Origin: Bradyrhizobium sp. 139
GTDB taxonomy: Bacteria > Pseudomonadota > Alphaproteobacteria > Rhizobiales > Xanthobacteraceae
NCBI RefSeq assembly: GCF_023074175.1
Contig: NZ_JADPKS010000035.1
Coordinates: forward strand, 1 to 64,000
Direction: 5' to 3'
DNA length: 64,000 bases
Below, in pieces: positions 7,415 through 18,623 of the stretch. A model generated the notes under the pieces. That model was given only the letters and a program-made list of their open reading frames with translations. It did not search any database and was not told the DNA's origin. Made by a program: the position numbers and the translations under genes. The stretch's first letter is position 1. The number at the start of each line of letters is the position of its first letter.

Positions 7415-8431
7415 ATGAGCGAGCCAGCATCCGTGCATGATCTCGTGCAGTCCCATCGCGTCACCGCAGTGATTTATGCGGCGGCGAAGCTCAATCTCGC
7501 CGAGGCCATCGGCGATGAGGCGAAATCGGTGGCCGAGCTTGCCCGGCTGGTGTCCGCCGACGAAAGTGCGCTGCGCAGACTGCTCGTCGGCCTGACGACG
7601 ATTGGCCTGTGCAGGCAGGCCGACCGGGACCGGTTTGCCATGACCGATCTCGGCCGGCAGCTCGACGAGGCGGCCGACCCGTCCTTCAAGGACTGGGTTC
7701 TCTTTGAGGGCGAGATGCTCGCGCAATCCTGGAGCGGACTGGTCGAGTCGGTTCGCTCCGGGAAGAGCGCGGGCGAGTTGCGCGGCGACGGCGACGATCG
7801 CTACGCCGCGACAAGCAAGGCGCCGGAATGGAACCGCCGGTTCAACGCCGCGATGGTCAGTCTCACACGGTCCATCGTTCCAAGGATCGTTGCGGCCCAT
7901 GACTTCACGGTCGCGCGCGTCGTCATGGATCTCGGTGGCGGCACCGGCGAATTGATCGGCGGCGTACTCAAGCACAACCCGCATCTTGAGGGGATCTCCT
8001 TCGACCTTGCGCGCTGCGAGGCTGGAGCGCATGCGCATTTTGACCGGCTTGGCATCGCCAATCGCTGCCGGTTCGTTGCCGGGAGTTTCTTTGAAGCGGT
8101 TCCGGGCGGCGCCGACACGATCCTGATGAAGAGCATCCTGCACAACTGGAAGGACGATCGTTGCGAGGTTATTCTGCGCAACTGCCGGGAGGCGCTACCG
8201 GTCAGCGGAACGTTGATCGTGATCGAGCGGATCATGCCGGAGCTTGCCACGACCGAGACCCAGGACCGCTCCTGCGCCATGAGCGACCTCAATATGCTGA
8301 GGGGACCTGGCGGCCGCGAGCGGACCGAAGCCGAGTATCGCAGGCTGGCCGTGCTGGCCGGCTTCACCTTTATCGGGACAAGCGGCATCGGCTCGTTCAG
8401 CCTGGTCCAATTCAGGAAGGTTGGACACTGA
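7415..8431 (+). CDS. SAM-dependent O-methyltransferase (plant O-MT / ASMT type)
   Basis: Encodes 338 residues. The N-terminal third is the winged-helix dimerisation domain (VYAAAKLNLAEA-like region, SADESALRRLLVGLTTIGL). The C-terminal catalytic domain has SAM motif I VMDLGGGTGEL near residue 172 and the family catalytic-region motif LMKSILHNWKDDRCEVIL, whose histidine is the usual general base. Homologues methylate phenolic hydroxyls. AGGAGG sits nine bases before ATG 7415. It follows the Bug-type gene by 24 bases. Substrate unknown; the nearby aromatic monooxygenase makes a phenolic substrate conceivable, but that is speculation. Confidence 0.88.
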   Translation: MSEPASVHDLVQSHRVTAVIYAAAKLNLAEAIGDEAKSVAELARLVSADESALRRLLVGLTTIGLCRQADRDRFAMTDLGRQLDEAADPSFKDWVLFEGEMLAQSWSGLVESVRSGKSAGELRGDGDDRYAATSKAPEWNRRFNAAMVSLTRSIVPRIVAAHDFTVARVVMDLGGGTGELIGGVLKHNPHLEGISFDLARCEAGAHAHFDRLGIANRCRFVAGSFFEAVPGGADTILMKSILHNWKDDRCEVILRNCREALPVSGTLIVIERIMPELATTETQDRSCAMSDLNMLRGPGGRERTEAEYRRLAVLAGFTFIGTSGIGSFSLVQFRKVGH

Positions 8432-8498
8432 CTGCGCCAACGACCGCGCCTCAATGAGCCGCGTCGCGTTTTTCGGCCCTGCCGATCACACGCGCTGC

Positions 8499-8571
8499 GA
8501 TGATGGCGTCATGGCAGTGTTTTGCCCGACCAGTCAAACAGGCTTCGTCAAAACCGAAATAACGTAATGCC
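8499..8571. repeat. dispersed intergenic repeat, copy 1
   Basis: About 73 bases containing TGTTTTGCCCGAC, GTCAAACAGG and TTCGT followed by an A-rich stretch and AATGCC. A second copy is at 10656-10727. It lies between the convergent methyltransferase and SulP genes. I recognise this as a type of repeat frequent in Bradyrhizobium intergenic DNA. Confidence 0.6.
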
Positions 8572-8662
8572 GACAAGGCGCCGGCGCTAGGGCTCAACCG
8601 CATCCTGCGATGCTTGATGCGGTGAGTCCGATTTCACCTAGCCGGGCAACATCATGCTTCCA

Positions 8663-10144
8663 CTAATGGACCGCTTTCGTCCGCGCACCTGGCTTATGGT
8701 GCGTACCGAAGCGTTCGACCATTGTGGCGCTGGCCTGGTTGAGCCCGATGACCTCGACTTCGGCGCCGTTGCGACGAAGCTTGAGAACGATGTCATCCAG
8801 TGCTCCGATGGCAGTGATGTCCCAGAAATGCGCGTCGCTGACGTCGATTCGGACCCGGCTCGGCACATCGAGGTACTCGAAGGCATCGACAAGACTGTTG
8901 GAGGAGGCGAAAAAAACCTGCCCCGTGACGTAATAAGTGATCTTGCGTCCGTCTTCGGAAAGTTCCGTTTCGATCCCGAGCAGGCGTGCCACCTTGCCGG
9001 CGAAGAACACGCCGCTGAGCACGACGCCCGTGAGCACGCCCATCGACAGATCGCCGGTCGCCACAACGACCACGACGGTGGCCAACATCACTACGCTCGA
9101 ACTTAGGGGGTGGGACCGCAGGTTAACGAGGGACGACCAGTTGAACGTGCTGATCGAGACCATGATCATCACGGCCACGAGCGCGGCCATCGGAATCTGC
9201 TTCACCCACTCGCCAAGGACAACGATCAGGAACAGCAAGAAGGCTCCGGCGAAGAACGTTGATAAACGGGTGCGCGCGCCGGCGGTGACGTTGATGACCG
9301 ATTGCCCGATCATGGCGCATCCGCCCATTGCACCGAGGAAGCCGGTGACGAAGTTGGCGACGCCCTGGCCTACGCATTCCCGGTTCTTGTTGCTGCCAGT
9401 ATCGGTCATGTCGTCGACGATCGAAGCCGTCAGAAGCGATTCCAGCAGCCCGACCGCAGCCATCGCCAGCGAGTACGGCAGGATGATCCTCAGGGTCTCC
9501 AGATTGAAGGGGACCTGGGGGATCGCGAAGAACGGGAGGCTGGACGGCAATTCGCCCATGTCGCCGACGGTACGCAGCTTGATACCGGACCATAGCGTAA
9601 ACGCGGTCAGCACGATGATGCTGACCAAGGCGGACGGCACTCGTTTGGTGACGTAAGGGAACAGATAGATGATGGCCAGGCCCGCGCCGACCATCGCGTA
9701 GGTTTCCCAGCCGACGTGCGTCAATTGCGGCAACTGAGCCAGGAAAATGAGAATGGCCAAGGCGTTTACAAATCCGGTCATGACCGAGCGGGACACGAAC
9801 TTCATGAGCAGACCAAGCCGCGGGGCCCCTGCGGCGATCTGAATCAGTCCCATCAGCACCGTGGCGGCGAACAGGTACTGAAGGCCGTGATCGCGGACCA
9901 GGGTGATCATCAGCACCGCGGTCGATGCCGTCGCTGCGGAGATCATCGCCGGCCTGCCGCCGACGACGGCGGTCACGCAGGCGATCGAGAATGAGGCGTA
10001 AAGGCCCACCTTCGGGTCGACGCCCGCGACAATCGAAAAACCGATGGCCTCCGGAATTAGCGCCAGCGCAACGAGAACACCGGAGAGCAGGTCCGTGGAA
10101 ACGTTTGTCAGCCACTCGCGGCGGAACGTTTGGTAGAACGTCAT
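8663..10144 (-). CDS. SulP-family anion transporter with STAS domain
   Basis: Encodes 493 residues of the SulP/SLC26 family. It begins with the conserved segment [20 protein letters not shown], has repeated hydrophobic spans through about residue 390, and carries the inner motif [21 protein letters not shown]. The C-terminal STAS domain (about 400-480: [35 protein letters not shown]) is cytoplasmic and regulates transport. Family members move sulfate, bicarbonate or dicarboxylates with Na+ or H+; the substrate here cannot be read. Start ATG 10144 has a weak ribosome site. It stands alone, convergent with the methyltransferase. Confidence 0.92.
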   Translation of the reverse strand: MTFYQTFRREWLTNVSTDLLSGVLVALALIPEAIGFSIVAGVDPKVGLYASFSIACVTAVVGGRPAMISAATASTAVLMITLVRDHGLQYLFAATVLMGLIQIAAGAPRLGLLMKFVSRSVMTGFVNALAILIFLAQLPQLTHVGWETYAMVGAGLAIIYLFPYVTKRVPSALVSIIVLTAFTLWSGIKLRTVGDMGELPSSLPFFAIPQVPFNLETLRIILPYSLAMAAVGLLESLLTASIVDDMTDTGSNKNRECVGQGVANFVTGFLGAMGGCAMIGQSVINVTAGARTRLSTFFAGAFLLFLIVVLGEWVKQIPMAALVAVMIMVSISTFNWSSLVNLRSHPLSSSVVMLATVVVVVATGDLSMGVLTGVVLSGVFFAGKVARLLGIETELSEDGRKITYYVTGQVFFASSNSLVDAFEYLDVPSRVRIDVSDAHFWDITAIGALDDIVLKLRRNGAEVEVIGLNQASATMVERFGTHHKPGARTKAVH

Positions 10145-10334
10145 TTTGCTGAAACCAATAAGACCAGCGAGGCGACGGGCGGCGCCCGGTCGGCCTAAAG
10201 GTAAGCTTCGATGTCGCTACGCTGAGGGTTTCCGGGGGATGGGCGCCCGGCCGAGCCACCCGATGAACTCGGGTCCGACGAGCGCTCTTAGTACGATTGC
10301 CGCGACGCAACAGCAAGCCAGATATTGTCGGGCG

Positions 10335-10628
10335 CTACACGTTCGCCATCGGGAACAAGTCCAGCTTCGCGGATGATTTTTCCAACAGCCGGACGTGCGC
10401 TGTTCGCCGAGGATCATTCCGGTAGTTTTGAAAGTCCGCTTCGGACGTGAAGCTCACGATGTGTATCTCGATGGTGCCGTCCGGGTTGCGAAGACGACGC
10501 TCCAGAGATCCATTGAACTCAGGCAACAGCGGCAGGACGGCATCCTCGTAGGCTCGAAACGGTTCGACGCCCTCTGGAGGTATCCGGGCTATGAGCACAA
10601 ACGCGACGGGGGTGGTTTGACAGGACAT
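10335..10628 (-). CDS. small ABM-like dimeric alpha/beta-barrel protein
   Basis: Encodes 97 residues (MSCQTTPVAFVLIARIPPEG start). The pattern of a short strand (FVLIARI), a helix (VEPFRAYEDAVLPLLPEF), strands (IEIHIVSF) and a closing helix/strand (YRNDPRRTAHVRLLEKS) fits the dimeric ferredoxin-like ABM/DUF1330 group. That group includes small monooxygenases and many proteins of unknown role. No catalytic residues can be assigned. It is a solitary gene between sulP and lepA, next to a dispersed repeat that lies upstream of its start. Confidence 0.6.
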   Translation of the reverse strand: MSCQTTPVAFVLIARIPPEGVEPFRAYEDAVLPLLPEFNGSLERRLRNPDGTIEIHIVSFTSEADFQNYRNDPRRTAHVRLLEKSSAKLDLFPMANV

Positions 10629-10655
10629 TACCGTCTGCCGACTGCACCCGCTGCC

Positions 10656-10727
10656 ATGATGCCATCATGCCCCTGTTTTGCCCGACACGTCAAACAGGAT
10701 TCGTAAAAAGCGAAAAAGCGCAATGCC
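10656..10727. repeat. dispersed intergenic repeat, copy 2
   Basis: Second copy of the element at 8499-8571, with CATGATGCCATCATG at its left end and TGTTTTGCCCGACACGTC in the middle. It lies just upstream of the ABM-like gene and downstream of lepA. Confidence 0.6.
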
Positions 10728-10817
10728 AACAATGGGTCGGCTACTGTGCATGGGGTTGTTTTCGCGTTTTTTATTTTCCGGCCCAAACGTCCGGATCGGA
10801 CCTGTCCGAACCTCGCC

Positions 10818-12629
<1,812 letters not shown>

Positions 12630-12743
12630 GGGCGCGGGATACCACTCACATCCCCGTGCGGCAACCATATTGCTGTTTTTTCAGGGCCTTTGTTCACGCC
12701 AAGCTGATTTCAAGCGGGGCCAAAACGCGCTACGCAACGGCCC

Positions 12744-14369
12744 ATGTCGACGACCTCGATTCCATCCGCCAACGCGCGCGCGAAGCCCCGGGTGAGCTTT
12801 CGCCGCTTCCGGGCCTGGCTGGTTGCCTGCGCGACCCGGCCGCAGGCGCGCCTGTGGCTGGTGATTCAGCTTGCGATCCTGCACGCGGTGCTCTGGACCT
12901 TCATCCTGATCAATCTCAAGGCGGCGCAGGACGTTCACATGGACGTCGCAGAGGCCTATGGCTGGGGCCAGAAATTCCTGCTCGGCTACGGCAAGCACCC
13001 GCCGCTGTCGGGCTGGGTCGCCGGCCTCTGGTTCAAGGTGTTCCCGGCGACGGACTGGGCGACCTATGCGCTGGCGATGGCGACCGTCGGCGGCGGCATG
13101 GTGATCTGCTGGCTGCTTGCGCTGCGCGTGGTGGACGCACGGCGCGCGTTCCTGGTCGTGGTGATGGTCGCGCTCTACCCAATCTTCAATTTCAAGGGTT
13201 TCAAGTACAATCCGGACCTGCTCCAGCTCGTGACTTTGCCGCTGCTCGTGCTCGCCTATCTTAACGCCTTCGAGAAGCGGAGCTGGCAGTCCGGCATCTG
13301 GTTCGGGCTCGCCGGCGCGCTGGCGCTGATGACCAAGTACTGGGTGCTCACCATGATCGGCGCCATCGGCCTTGCAGCGCTGATCCATCCGGATCGCGCA
13401 AGATTCCTGTTGTCGCCGGCGCCGTGGGTGGCGATCGCGACGATGGTCGTGGCGATGATCCCGCACATCGTCTGGCTCGCGGACGCGCATTTCGTGCCGC
13501 TGACCTATGCCGGCGACACCTACAGCCTCGATGACAGCCGCCAGGTGCATCAGCTCGTGGCTGGCTACTTCTTGCATAATTTCGCGCTGCTGGCGCTGCC
13601 GGTGGCGCTGGCCGCGCTCGCGATGGCGCTGGTGCCGCCGTGGGTCACGCTGCTCCTGCGCGCGCCGTTACGCATCGTCACGCGGGCCTGGGGGCGCGGC
13701 GCCAATCCTGGCGTCAATGTTTCGCAGGCATTGAACGTCTGGATCGTCCAGATCATCGTCGCGGTCGGGCCGCCGCTCGGTGCCCTGGTCTTCAGCATCT
13801 ACATGAAGACGGATTGGGGCATCTCGCTGTTCTTCCTGGTGCCGCTGGCGCTGGTCGCGATCCCGGCGTTGCGGGTGCAAAGCGCCACGCTGTTCAACAT
13901 CGCCGCGATCTGGCTCGTGCTCAGCGTCGCTACGCTCGCCGCCTCGCCCTGGATCGCCGCGCGCGAGATGGCGGCCAATGCCGGCAACACCTCAACCTAT
14001 GGCGCGCGCTCCGATCTGGCGCGCGAGCTGACGCAAGCCTGGCACGCGCGCTTCGCCTCGCGCTGGGCGGTCGTCGCCGGCACCATGGAGTCGATCCAGC
14101 CGATGGTGTTCTACAGCCCCGATCATCCCAGCGCGTTCACGCCGAACGAAGCTTGGAATTCAGGTCTGACGTCACTCGAAGACCTCAAGAAGCACGGCTT
14201 CATCGGCGTGTTCGATCCAACCGACGGCCGCCTGCCTGCGTTCGAGAAATGGGTGTCGGAGATCGCACCGGATGCCGAGCGCATGGTGATGACGACGCGC
14301 CGCTTCACCCACGGCAAGGCGGGGCCATCGATGAGCTGGAACATCTACATCGCGCCGCCGGGGAAGTAG
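12744..14369 (+). CDS. GT39/PMT-like membrane glycosyltransferase
   Basis: Encodes 541 residues with about ten hydrophobic spans starting near residue 35 (LWLVIQLAILHAVLWTFILI). The first loop has the acidic/His-rich region typical of ArnT/PMT enzymes (DVAEAYGWGQKFLLGYGKHP). FNFKGFKYNPDLLQLVTLPL lies mid-way. These enzymes move sugars from polyprenyl-phosphate donors to lipids, glycans or proteins on the periplasmic face. The final ~120 residues are a soluble periplasmic tail. It is divergent from lepA and convergent with the NPr gene. Acceptor unknown. Confidence 0.85.
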   Translation: MSTTSIPSANARAKPRVSFRRFRAWLVACATRPQARLWLVIQLAILHAVLWTFILINLKAAQDVHMDVAEAYGWGQKFLLGYGKHPPLSGWVAGLWFKVFPATDWATYALAMATVGGGMVICWLLALRVVDARRAFLVVVMVALYPIFNFKGFKYNPDLLQLVTLPLLVLAYLNAFEKRSWQSGIWFGLAGALALMTKYWVLTMIGAIGLAALIHPDRARFLLSPAPWVAIATMVVAMIPHIVWLADAHFVPLTYAGDTYSLDDSRQVHQLVAGYFLHNFALLALPVALAALAMALVPPWVTLLLRAPLRIVTRAWGRGANPGVNVSQALNVWIVQIIVAVGPPLGALVFSIYMKTDWGISLFFLVPLALVAIPALRVQSATLFNIAAIWLVLSVATLAASPWIAAREMAANAGNTSTYGARSDLARELTQAWHARFASRWAVVAGTMESIQPMVFYSPDHPSAFTPNEAWNSGLTSLEDLKKHGFIGVFDPTDGRLPAFEKWVSEIAPDAERMVMTTRRFTHGKAGPSMSWNIYIAPPGK

Positions 14370-14386
14370 CGAGGCGCCGCTAAGCG

Positions 14387-14713
14387 CTAGGTCCCTTCCT
14401 CGTTGAACTTGCTTGCAACGAGTTCGGTGATCGCCGCGAGTGCGGCTTCCGCTTCAGTGCCGGCGGCAGCCACCGTGATCGTGGTGCCGGGACCAGCGGC
14501 GAGCATCATCAGGCCCATGATCGAGGTGCCGCCGACGGTCTCGCCACCGCGCGTCACCCACACTTGCGCGTCGAAGCGCTCGACCGCCTGGACGAATTTC
14601 GCGGAGGCGCGGGCGTGCAGGCCGCGCTTATTGATGATCAGGAGCTCTTTGGAGATCGCTCCCGCCGGCACGCCTGGCCCGGCTTGGTTTCCGAGCGGCG
14701 CGTCGTCGCTCAT
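14387..14713 (-). CDS. HPr-family phosphocarrier (NPr-like)
   Basis: Encodes 108 residues. The active histidine lies in NKRGLHARAS (His33) and the regulatory-serine region in GGTSIMGLMMLAA, the target of HPr kinase. A ~20-residue N-terminal extension precedes the HPr fold, as is usual in alphaproteobacteria. It carries phosphate from EI(Ntr) to EIIA proteins, and Ser phosphorylation by HprK tunes the flow. Its start overlaps the stop of the EIIA(Man) gene by four bases (ATGA), indicating translational coupling. No sugar-specific EIIB/EIIC genes are near, so the role is regulatory. Confidence 0.93.
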   Translation of the reverse strand: MSDDAPLGNQAGPGVPAGAISKELLIINKRGLHARASAKFVQAVERFDAQVWVTRGGETVGGTSIMGLMMLAAGPGTTITVAAAGTEAEAALAAITELVASKFNEEGT

Positions 14714-15111
14714 TTGCCGGCGAGCACGCGGCTGGCGATGGTGACGTATTTGCGGCCCGCTTCCTGGGCCATTGCGATCGCGTCGGGCAGCGAACGCTCT
14801 TCGCGCACTTTGGCGAGCTTCACCAGCATGGGAAGGTTGATGCCCGCGAGCACCTCGACCTTCGGCCGGCTCATGCAGGATATTGCAAGGTTGGACGGCG
14901 TGCCGCCGAACATGTCGGTGAGGATCGCGACGCCGTCGCCGGAATCGACGCGGTTAACCGCCTCGATGATGTCGCTTCGACAGAGATCGGAATCATCTTC
15001 GGCGCCGATCGTGATCGCTTCGATTTGCTTTTGTGGGCCCATGACATGCTCAAGCGCTGCCTTGAATTCGTCGGCAAGGCGCCCGTGGGTCACAAGTACT
15101 AGACCAATCAT
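14710..15111 (-). CDS. PTS EIIA component, mannose type (regulatory)
   Basis: Encodes 133 residues matching EIIA(Man): MIGLVLVTHGRLADEF with active-site His9, then GDGVAILTDMFGGTPSNLAI, the family signature. It accepts phosphate from HPr. In alphaproteobacteria this lone EIIA has no transport partners and acts as a regulator. ATG 15111 was chosen because it begins the core strand; upstream in-frame sequence to 15186 is not conserved-looking. It lies 134 bases downstream of hprK and overlaps the NPr gene by four bases. Confidence 0.93.
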   Translation of the reverse strand: MIGLVLVTHGRLADEFKAALEHVMGPQKQIEAITIGAEDDSDLCRSDIIEAVNRVDSGDGVAILTDMFGGTPSNLAISCMSRPKVEVLAGINLPMLVKLAKVREERSLPDAIAMAQEAGRKYVTIASRVLAGK

Positions 15112-15245
15112 CGGAAAAACTCCTCGCGGGCGCTTTTGGTGCACCGCACGAACGCGCCACTTTGACCATCCAGAGCCCCCGCGCAAGAGGGGATGTTGCG
15201 TATCTCCCTGAATCTAGACGGATGGATGAGGGGAGCTGCGCCGGT

Positions 15246-15770
15246 CTATTCGGTCGCGATAGTGGGGTTCATATGGTTACCATTTCCCTTCGAGCAATCG
15301 TCCGAAGGGCTAACGGAAGATGAACTCTTGGTAGTGGTCAAGGCCGCAACAACCAGTGGAAGGGGCGAATGGTCGCGGGCGACCGGGATTCGCGGTATTT
15401 CGACACCGGATATGGTTGTTTTCAGCGATTCCGTCGCAGGCATGCGTTCCGCGTCGGCGGCGTCCAGATCGACCACGAGGCCGACGGTCGCATGCTCCAC
15501 GAAGTCGCAGCGTCGGATTCCCAGTCCCCGGATCTCGATCAGGCCGGCCAGTGTCCCGCAAGGGCGGACCTCAATTTCATGGCCGACTGTCGCCAGATGG
15601 ACACGGTCATCGCCGACCAGAACGGCCCTTTCGACCACGCCGGCGCGTCCCGCCATGATCAAATCGAAGGCAAGGCGTGACTTGCCGGAGCCTGAGGGCC
15701 CGCGGATCAGCACCGCCAGAGTCCCGACCTTGACTGCGGAGGCGTGAACGCTGGGGCCGCGGTCACTCAT
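15246..15770 (-). CDS. hprK: HPr kinase/phosphorylase, short alphaproteobacterial form
   Basis: Encodes 174 residues, about half the length of Gram-positive HprK: only the C-terminal kinase domain is present, as is normal in alphaproteobacteria. The Walker A motif GPSGSGKS is at residues 24-31, followed by LVGDDRVHL and the HprK signature EIRGLGIRR. It phosphorylates or dephosphorylates the serine of HPr. Its start overlaps the chvG stop by four bases, so it is cotranscribed with chvI-chvG. The C-terminal tail is Ser-rich and low in complexity. Confidence 0.92.
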   Translation of the reverse strand: MSDRGPSVHASAVKVGTLAVLIRGPSGSGKSRLAFDLIMAGRAGVVERAVLVGDDRVHLATVGHEIEVRPCGTLAGLIEIRGLGIRRCDFVEHATVGLVVDLDAADAERMPATESLKTTISGVEIPRIPVARDHSPLPLVVAALTTTKSSSSVSPSDDCSKGNGNHMNPTIATE

Positions 15771-17563
15771 AGCGCCGGCAGCCTCACCACGAAACGCGCG
15801 CCGGCAACCGTAGGCGCTCCGTCCTCATCCGCCGGACCTGAACGGTTCTCCGCCCAGATGCGTCCACCATGGGCATCGACGATCTGCTTGGAGATCGACA
15901 GGCCGAGGCCGGAGTTCTGGCCAAAGCCCTGGTGCGGACGGTCGGTGTAGAAGCGCTCGAAAATCCGCTCCACCGCGTCGTCGCGGATGCCGGGGCCGTC
16001 GTCGTCGATCACGATCTCGATCTCGGAACGCACCCGGCGGCAGGTGAGGCGCACCTTGCTGCCGGCTTCGGAGAAGGATTGCGCGTTGGAGAGCAGGTTG
16101 GAGACCACCTGCCCGAGCCGTGAATCGTGGCCGGTCACGGCGAAATTGTCGGTCGGGCTGCGGCCCTCGAGGCGCATTTCGACCGCGACGTCGTGGCCGA
16201 GCTTGGTTTCGTTGGCGACCGATACGAGCGTCGTCAGCAAGCGGCGCAGGTCGACCGGGACCGCATCCTGGCGCTGCAATTCGGCATCGAGGCGGCTGGC
16301 GTCGGAGATGTCGGAGATGAGGCGGTCGAGCCGCTTGACGTCATGCTCGATCACCTCGAGCAGGCGCGCGCGGCTGTTCTCGTTGCGCGCCAGCGGCAGC
16401 GTCTCGACCGCGGAGCGCAGCGAGGTCAGCGGGTTCTTCAGCTCGTGCGCAACGTCCGCGGCGAACATCTCGATCGCCTCGATCCGGCTGTAGAGTGCGC
16501 TGGTCATGTCGCGCAACGCGCCGGAAAGGTGACCGATTTCGTCACGGCGCCGGGTGAAGTCGGGGATCTCGATGCGGGCCTTGATGCGGCGGCGGACGCT
16601 CTCGGCGCTGTCGGCGAGCCGGCGCACGGGACCTGCGATCGTGCTGGCGAGCAGCAGCGACAACATGATCATGACCGCGGCGGCAACGCCGCCGACCTTC
16701 AGGATCGCGAGGCGCTCGGCGGTCACCATCTGGTCGATGTCGTCGCCCTGCGTCGACAGCATCAGCGCGCCGTGAATCGCGCGCGAGCGCAGCACGGGGA
16801 CCGCGACCGAGACGATCACCTCGCCGCGCGAATTGACCCGTACCATCGAACGCTTCTGGCCCCGGAGCGCATCGCTCACTTCCGCATAGCCATTGCCGTT
16901 CTCGCGCCCCAACTCGCGATACAGCGGCAGGTCGCCGCGGTTGATCCAGAGGCGTACCGAAGTCAAACCGCGCTCGACGAAGCCAGGCTTCTGCGATGGC
17001 GGCGGCAGCGGAAAGGCCAGCACATTCTCCAGGTCACGGCTGTCGAGCAGCACCGTTCCAATGGGGTCGAATATCCGCGCGCGGGTCTTGGTCGGAGAGA
17101 TCAGCGTGCGCAAGACCGGCGCCACGCGCTCCGGATTGATCGGGAAATCCAGCGAGTCGTCCGTCCCGCCATAGCTGTCGCCCAGTTTCAGATCGAGGAG
17201 CCGGTCAGGGTCGACCGTGATCGCGTTGGTCTGCACAGTCGCCGACGCTCCGATTGCACCGGCGATGATCTCGGCCTGCACCAGCAGACTCTGCGCCCGC
17301 GCGTCGATCAGGCCGGCGCGAAACTGCGAGAGATAGAGAATGCTCGCAACCAGCGCGACGAGGCCAGCGAGGTTGAGCGAGACGATGCGGCGGGTCAGGC
17401 TCGAGAAGGAGAGCGCGAAGAAGTACTGACCGGCGCGCGTCAGCCAGGACAGCGGCCGCCAGGCCTGCGTGGCCAGCTTGCCGTCGGCGACGTGCTCCGG
17501 AACGCCGCCGGACGCGACATCCCCGGCGTTCTGGTTTTCGTCAGGCTGCGTTCGGTCAAGCAA
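15767..17563 (-). CDS. chvG: ChvG/ExoS-type sensor histidine kinase
   Basis: Encodes 598 residues. Membrane spans lie at about 60-80 and 288-310 and flank a ~200-residue periplasmic sensor. HAMP region follows, then H-box FAADVAHELKNPLTSLRSAV with phospho-acceptor His373, N-box NLLSNAQSF, and G boxes DDDGPGIRD and GLGLSISKQI. In related bacteria ChvG senses acid and envelope state and phosphorylates ChvI, controlling exopolysaccharide, motility and symbiosis genes. The start appears to be TTG at 17563; no better ATG precedes the first span. It lies 117 bases downstream of chvI and overlaps hprK by four bases. Confidence 0.94.
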   Translation of the reverse strand: MLDRTQPDENQNAGDVASGGVPEHVADGKLATQAWRPLSWLTRAGQYFFALSFSSLTRRIVSLNLAGLVALVASILYLSQFRAGLIDARAQSLLVQAEIIAGAIGASATVQTNAITVDPDRLLDLKLGDSYGGTDDSLDFPINPERVAPVLRTLISPTKTRARIFDPIGTVLLDSRDLENVLAFPLPPPSQKPGFVERGLTSVRLWINRGDLPLYRELGRENGNGYAEVSDALRGQKRSMVRVNSRGEVIVSVAVPVLRSRAIHGALMLSTQGDDIDQMVTAERLAILKVGGVAAAVMIMLSLLLASTIAGPVRRLADSAESVRRRIKARIEIPDFTRRRDEIGHLSGALRDMTSALYSRIEAIEMFAADVAHELKNPLTSLRSAVETLPLARNENSRARLLEVIEHDVKRLDRLISDISDASRLDAELQRQDAVPVDLRRLLTTLVSVANETKLGHDVAVEMRLEGRSPTDNFAVTGHDSRLGQVVSNLLSNAQSFSEAGSKVRLTCRRVRSEIEIVIDDDGPGIRDDAVERIFERFYTDRPHQGFGQNSGLGLSISKQIVDAHGGRIWAENRSGPADEDGAPTVAGARFVVRLPAL

Positions 17564-17680
17564 TGCTTACGCCCGCGTTAGGACATCTCGTGCGAAGGGT
17601 CCCCGCATCCTAGAGCCATCCCGGTCCCGATGGAATCAGAACCGGAGATGCTCTCAGTCTTTCGTGAAGGCGCGTGAACC

Positions 17681-18382
17681 TCAGGCTTCCTTGAAGCGGT
17701 AGCCGACGCCGTAGAGTGTCTCGATCATCTCGAACTCGTTGTCGACCACCTTGAACTTCTTGCGCAGCCGCTTGATGTGGCTGTCGATGGTACGGTCGTC
17801 GACATAGACCTGGTCGTCGTAGGCTGCGTCCATCAGCGCGTTACGGCTCTTGACCACGCCGGGCCGCGTTGCCAGCGCCTGGAGGATCAGGAATTCGGTG
17901 ACGGTCAGCGTCACCGGCTCGTTCTTCCAGGTGCAGGTATGCCGTTCCGGATCCATGCGCAGCAGGCCGCGGTCGAGCGCCTTGGCGTCGTTTTCCTTCG
18001 GCGCGACCGTCGGGTCCTTCGGCGCAGAGCGGCGCAGCACGGCCTTGACGCGTTCGACCAGCAGGCGCTGCGAGAACGGTTTGCGGATGAAGTCGTCGGC
18101 GCCCATCTTGAGGCCGAACAGCTCGTCGATCTCTTCGTCCTTGGAGGTCAGGAAGATCACCGGCAGGTCGGATTTCTGCCGCAGCCGGCGCAGCGTCTCC
18201 ATGCCGTCCATGCGCGGCATCTTGATATCGAGGATGGCAAGATCGGGCTGGGTGGTGCGGAAGCCGTCAAGCGCGGAGGCGCCGTCGGTGTAGGTCATGA
18301 TGCGGTAGCCTTCGGCTTCCAGCGCGATCGAGACGGATGTGAGAATGTTGCGGTCGTCGTCGACCAAAGCGATTGTGGGCAT
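17681..18382 (-). CDS. chvI: ChvI-type OmpR-family response regulator
   Basis: Encodes 233 residues: receiver domain with acidic pocket VDDD and phospho-acceptor Asp52 ([12 protein letters not shown]), switch Lys in RKPFSQR, then an OmpR-type winged helix ([40 protein letters not shown]). It is the partner of ChvG. ATG 18382 ([10 protein letters not shown]) gives the standard N-terminus; in-frame sequence up to 18439 is unlikely to be translated. First gene of the chvI-chvG-hprK-EIIA-NPr group and divergent from the HugZ-like gene. Confidence 0.96.
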   Translation of the reverse strand: MPTIALVDDDRNILTSVSIALEAEGYRIMTYTDGASALDGFRTTQPDLAILDIKMPRMDGMETLRRLRQKSDLPVIFLTSKDEEIDELFGLKMGADDFIRKPFSQRLLVERVKAVLRRSAPKDPTVAPKENDAKALDRGLLRMDPERHTCTWKNEPVTLTVTEFLILQALATRPGVVKSRNALMDAAYDDQVYVDDRTIDSHIKRLRKKFKVVDNEFEMIETLYGVGYRFKEA

Positions 18383-18623
18383 GAGCCTCTGCTTTCTGCT
18401 GTCCGTTTGGGTCGTGGCTTGAAACGGCGAGCAATCCACTGATGCGCCGCATACATGGGTGCCGAAGTTGGCATTCGAACCTTGTCACCGAGCAATGCAA
18501 GCTGGGCTGAAGTGTGACCAAGTTCCATGAAACACGGCAGTTTCGCCGCGTTCCGACCCATAACCTGATCCCCGTTTACCCGAAAAAAGACCCTCCTTGC
18601 AACCACCTGACCCGAGAAAGCCG

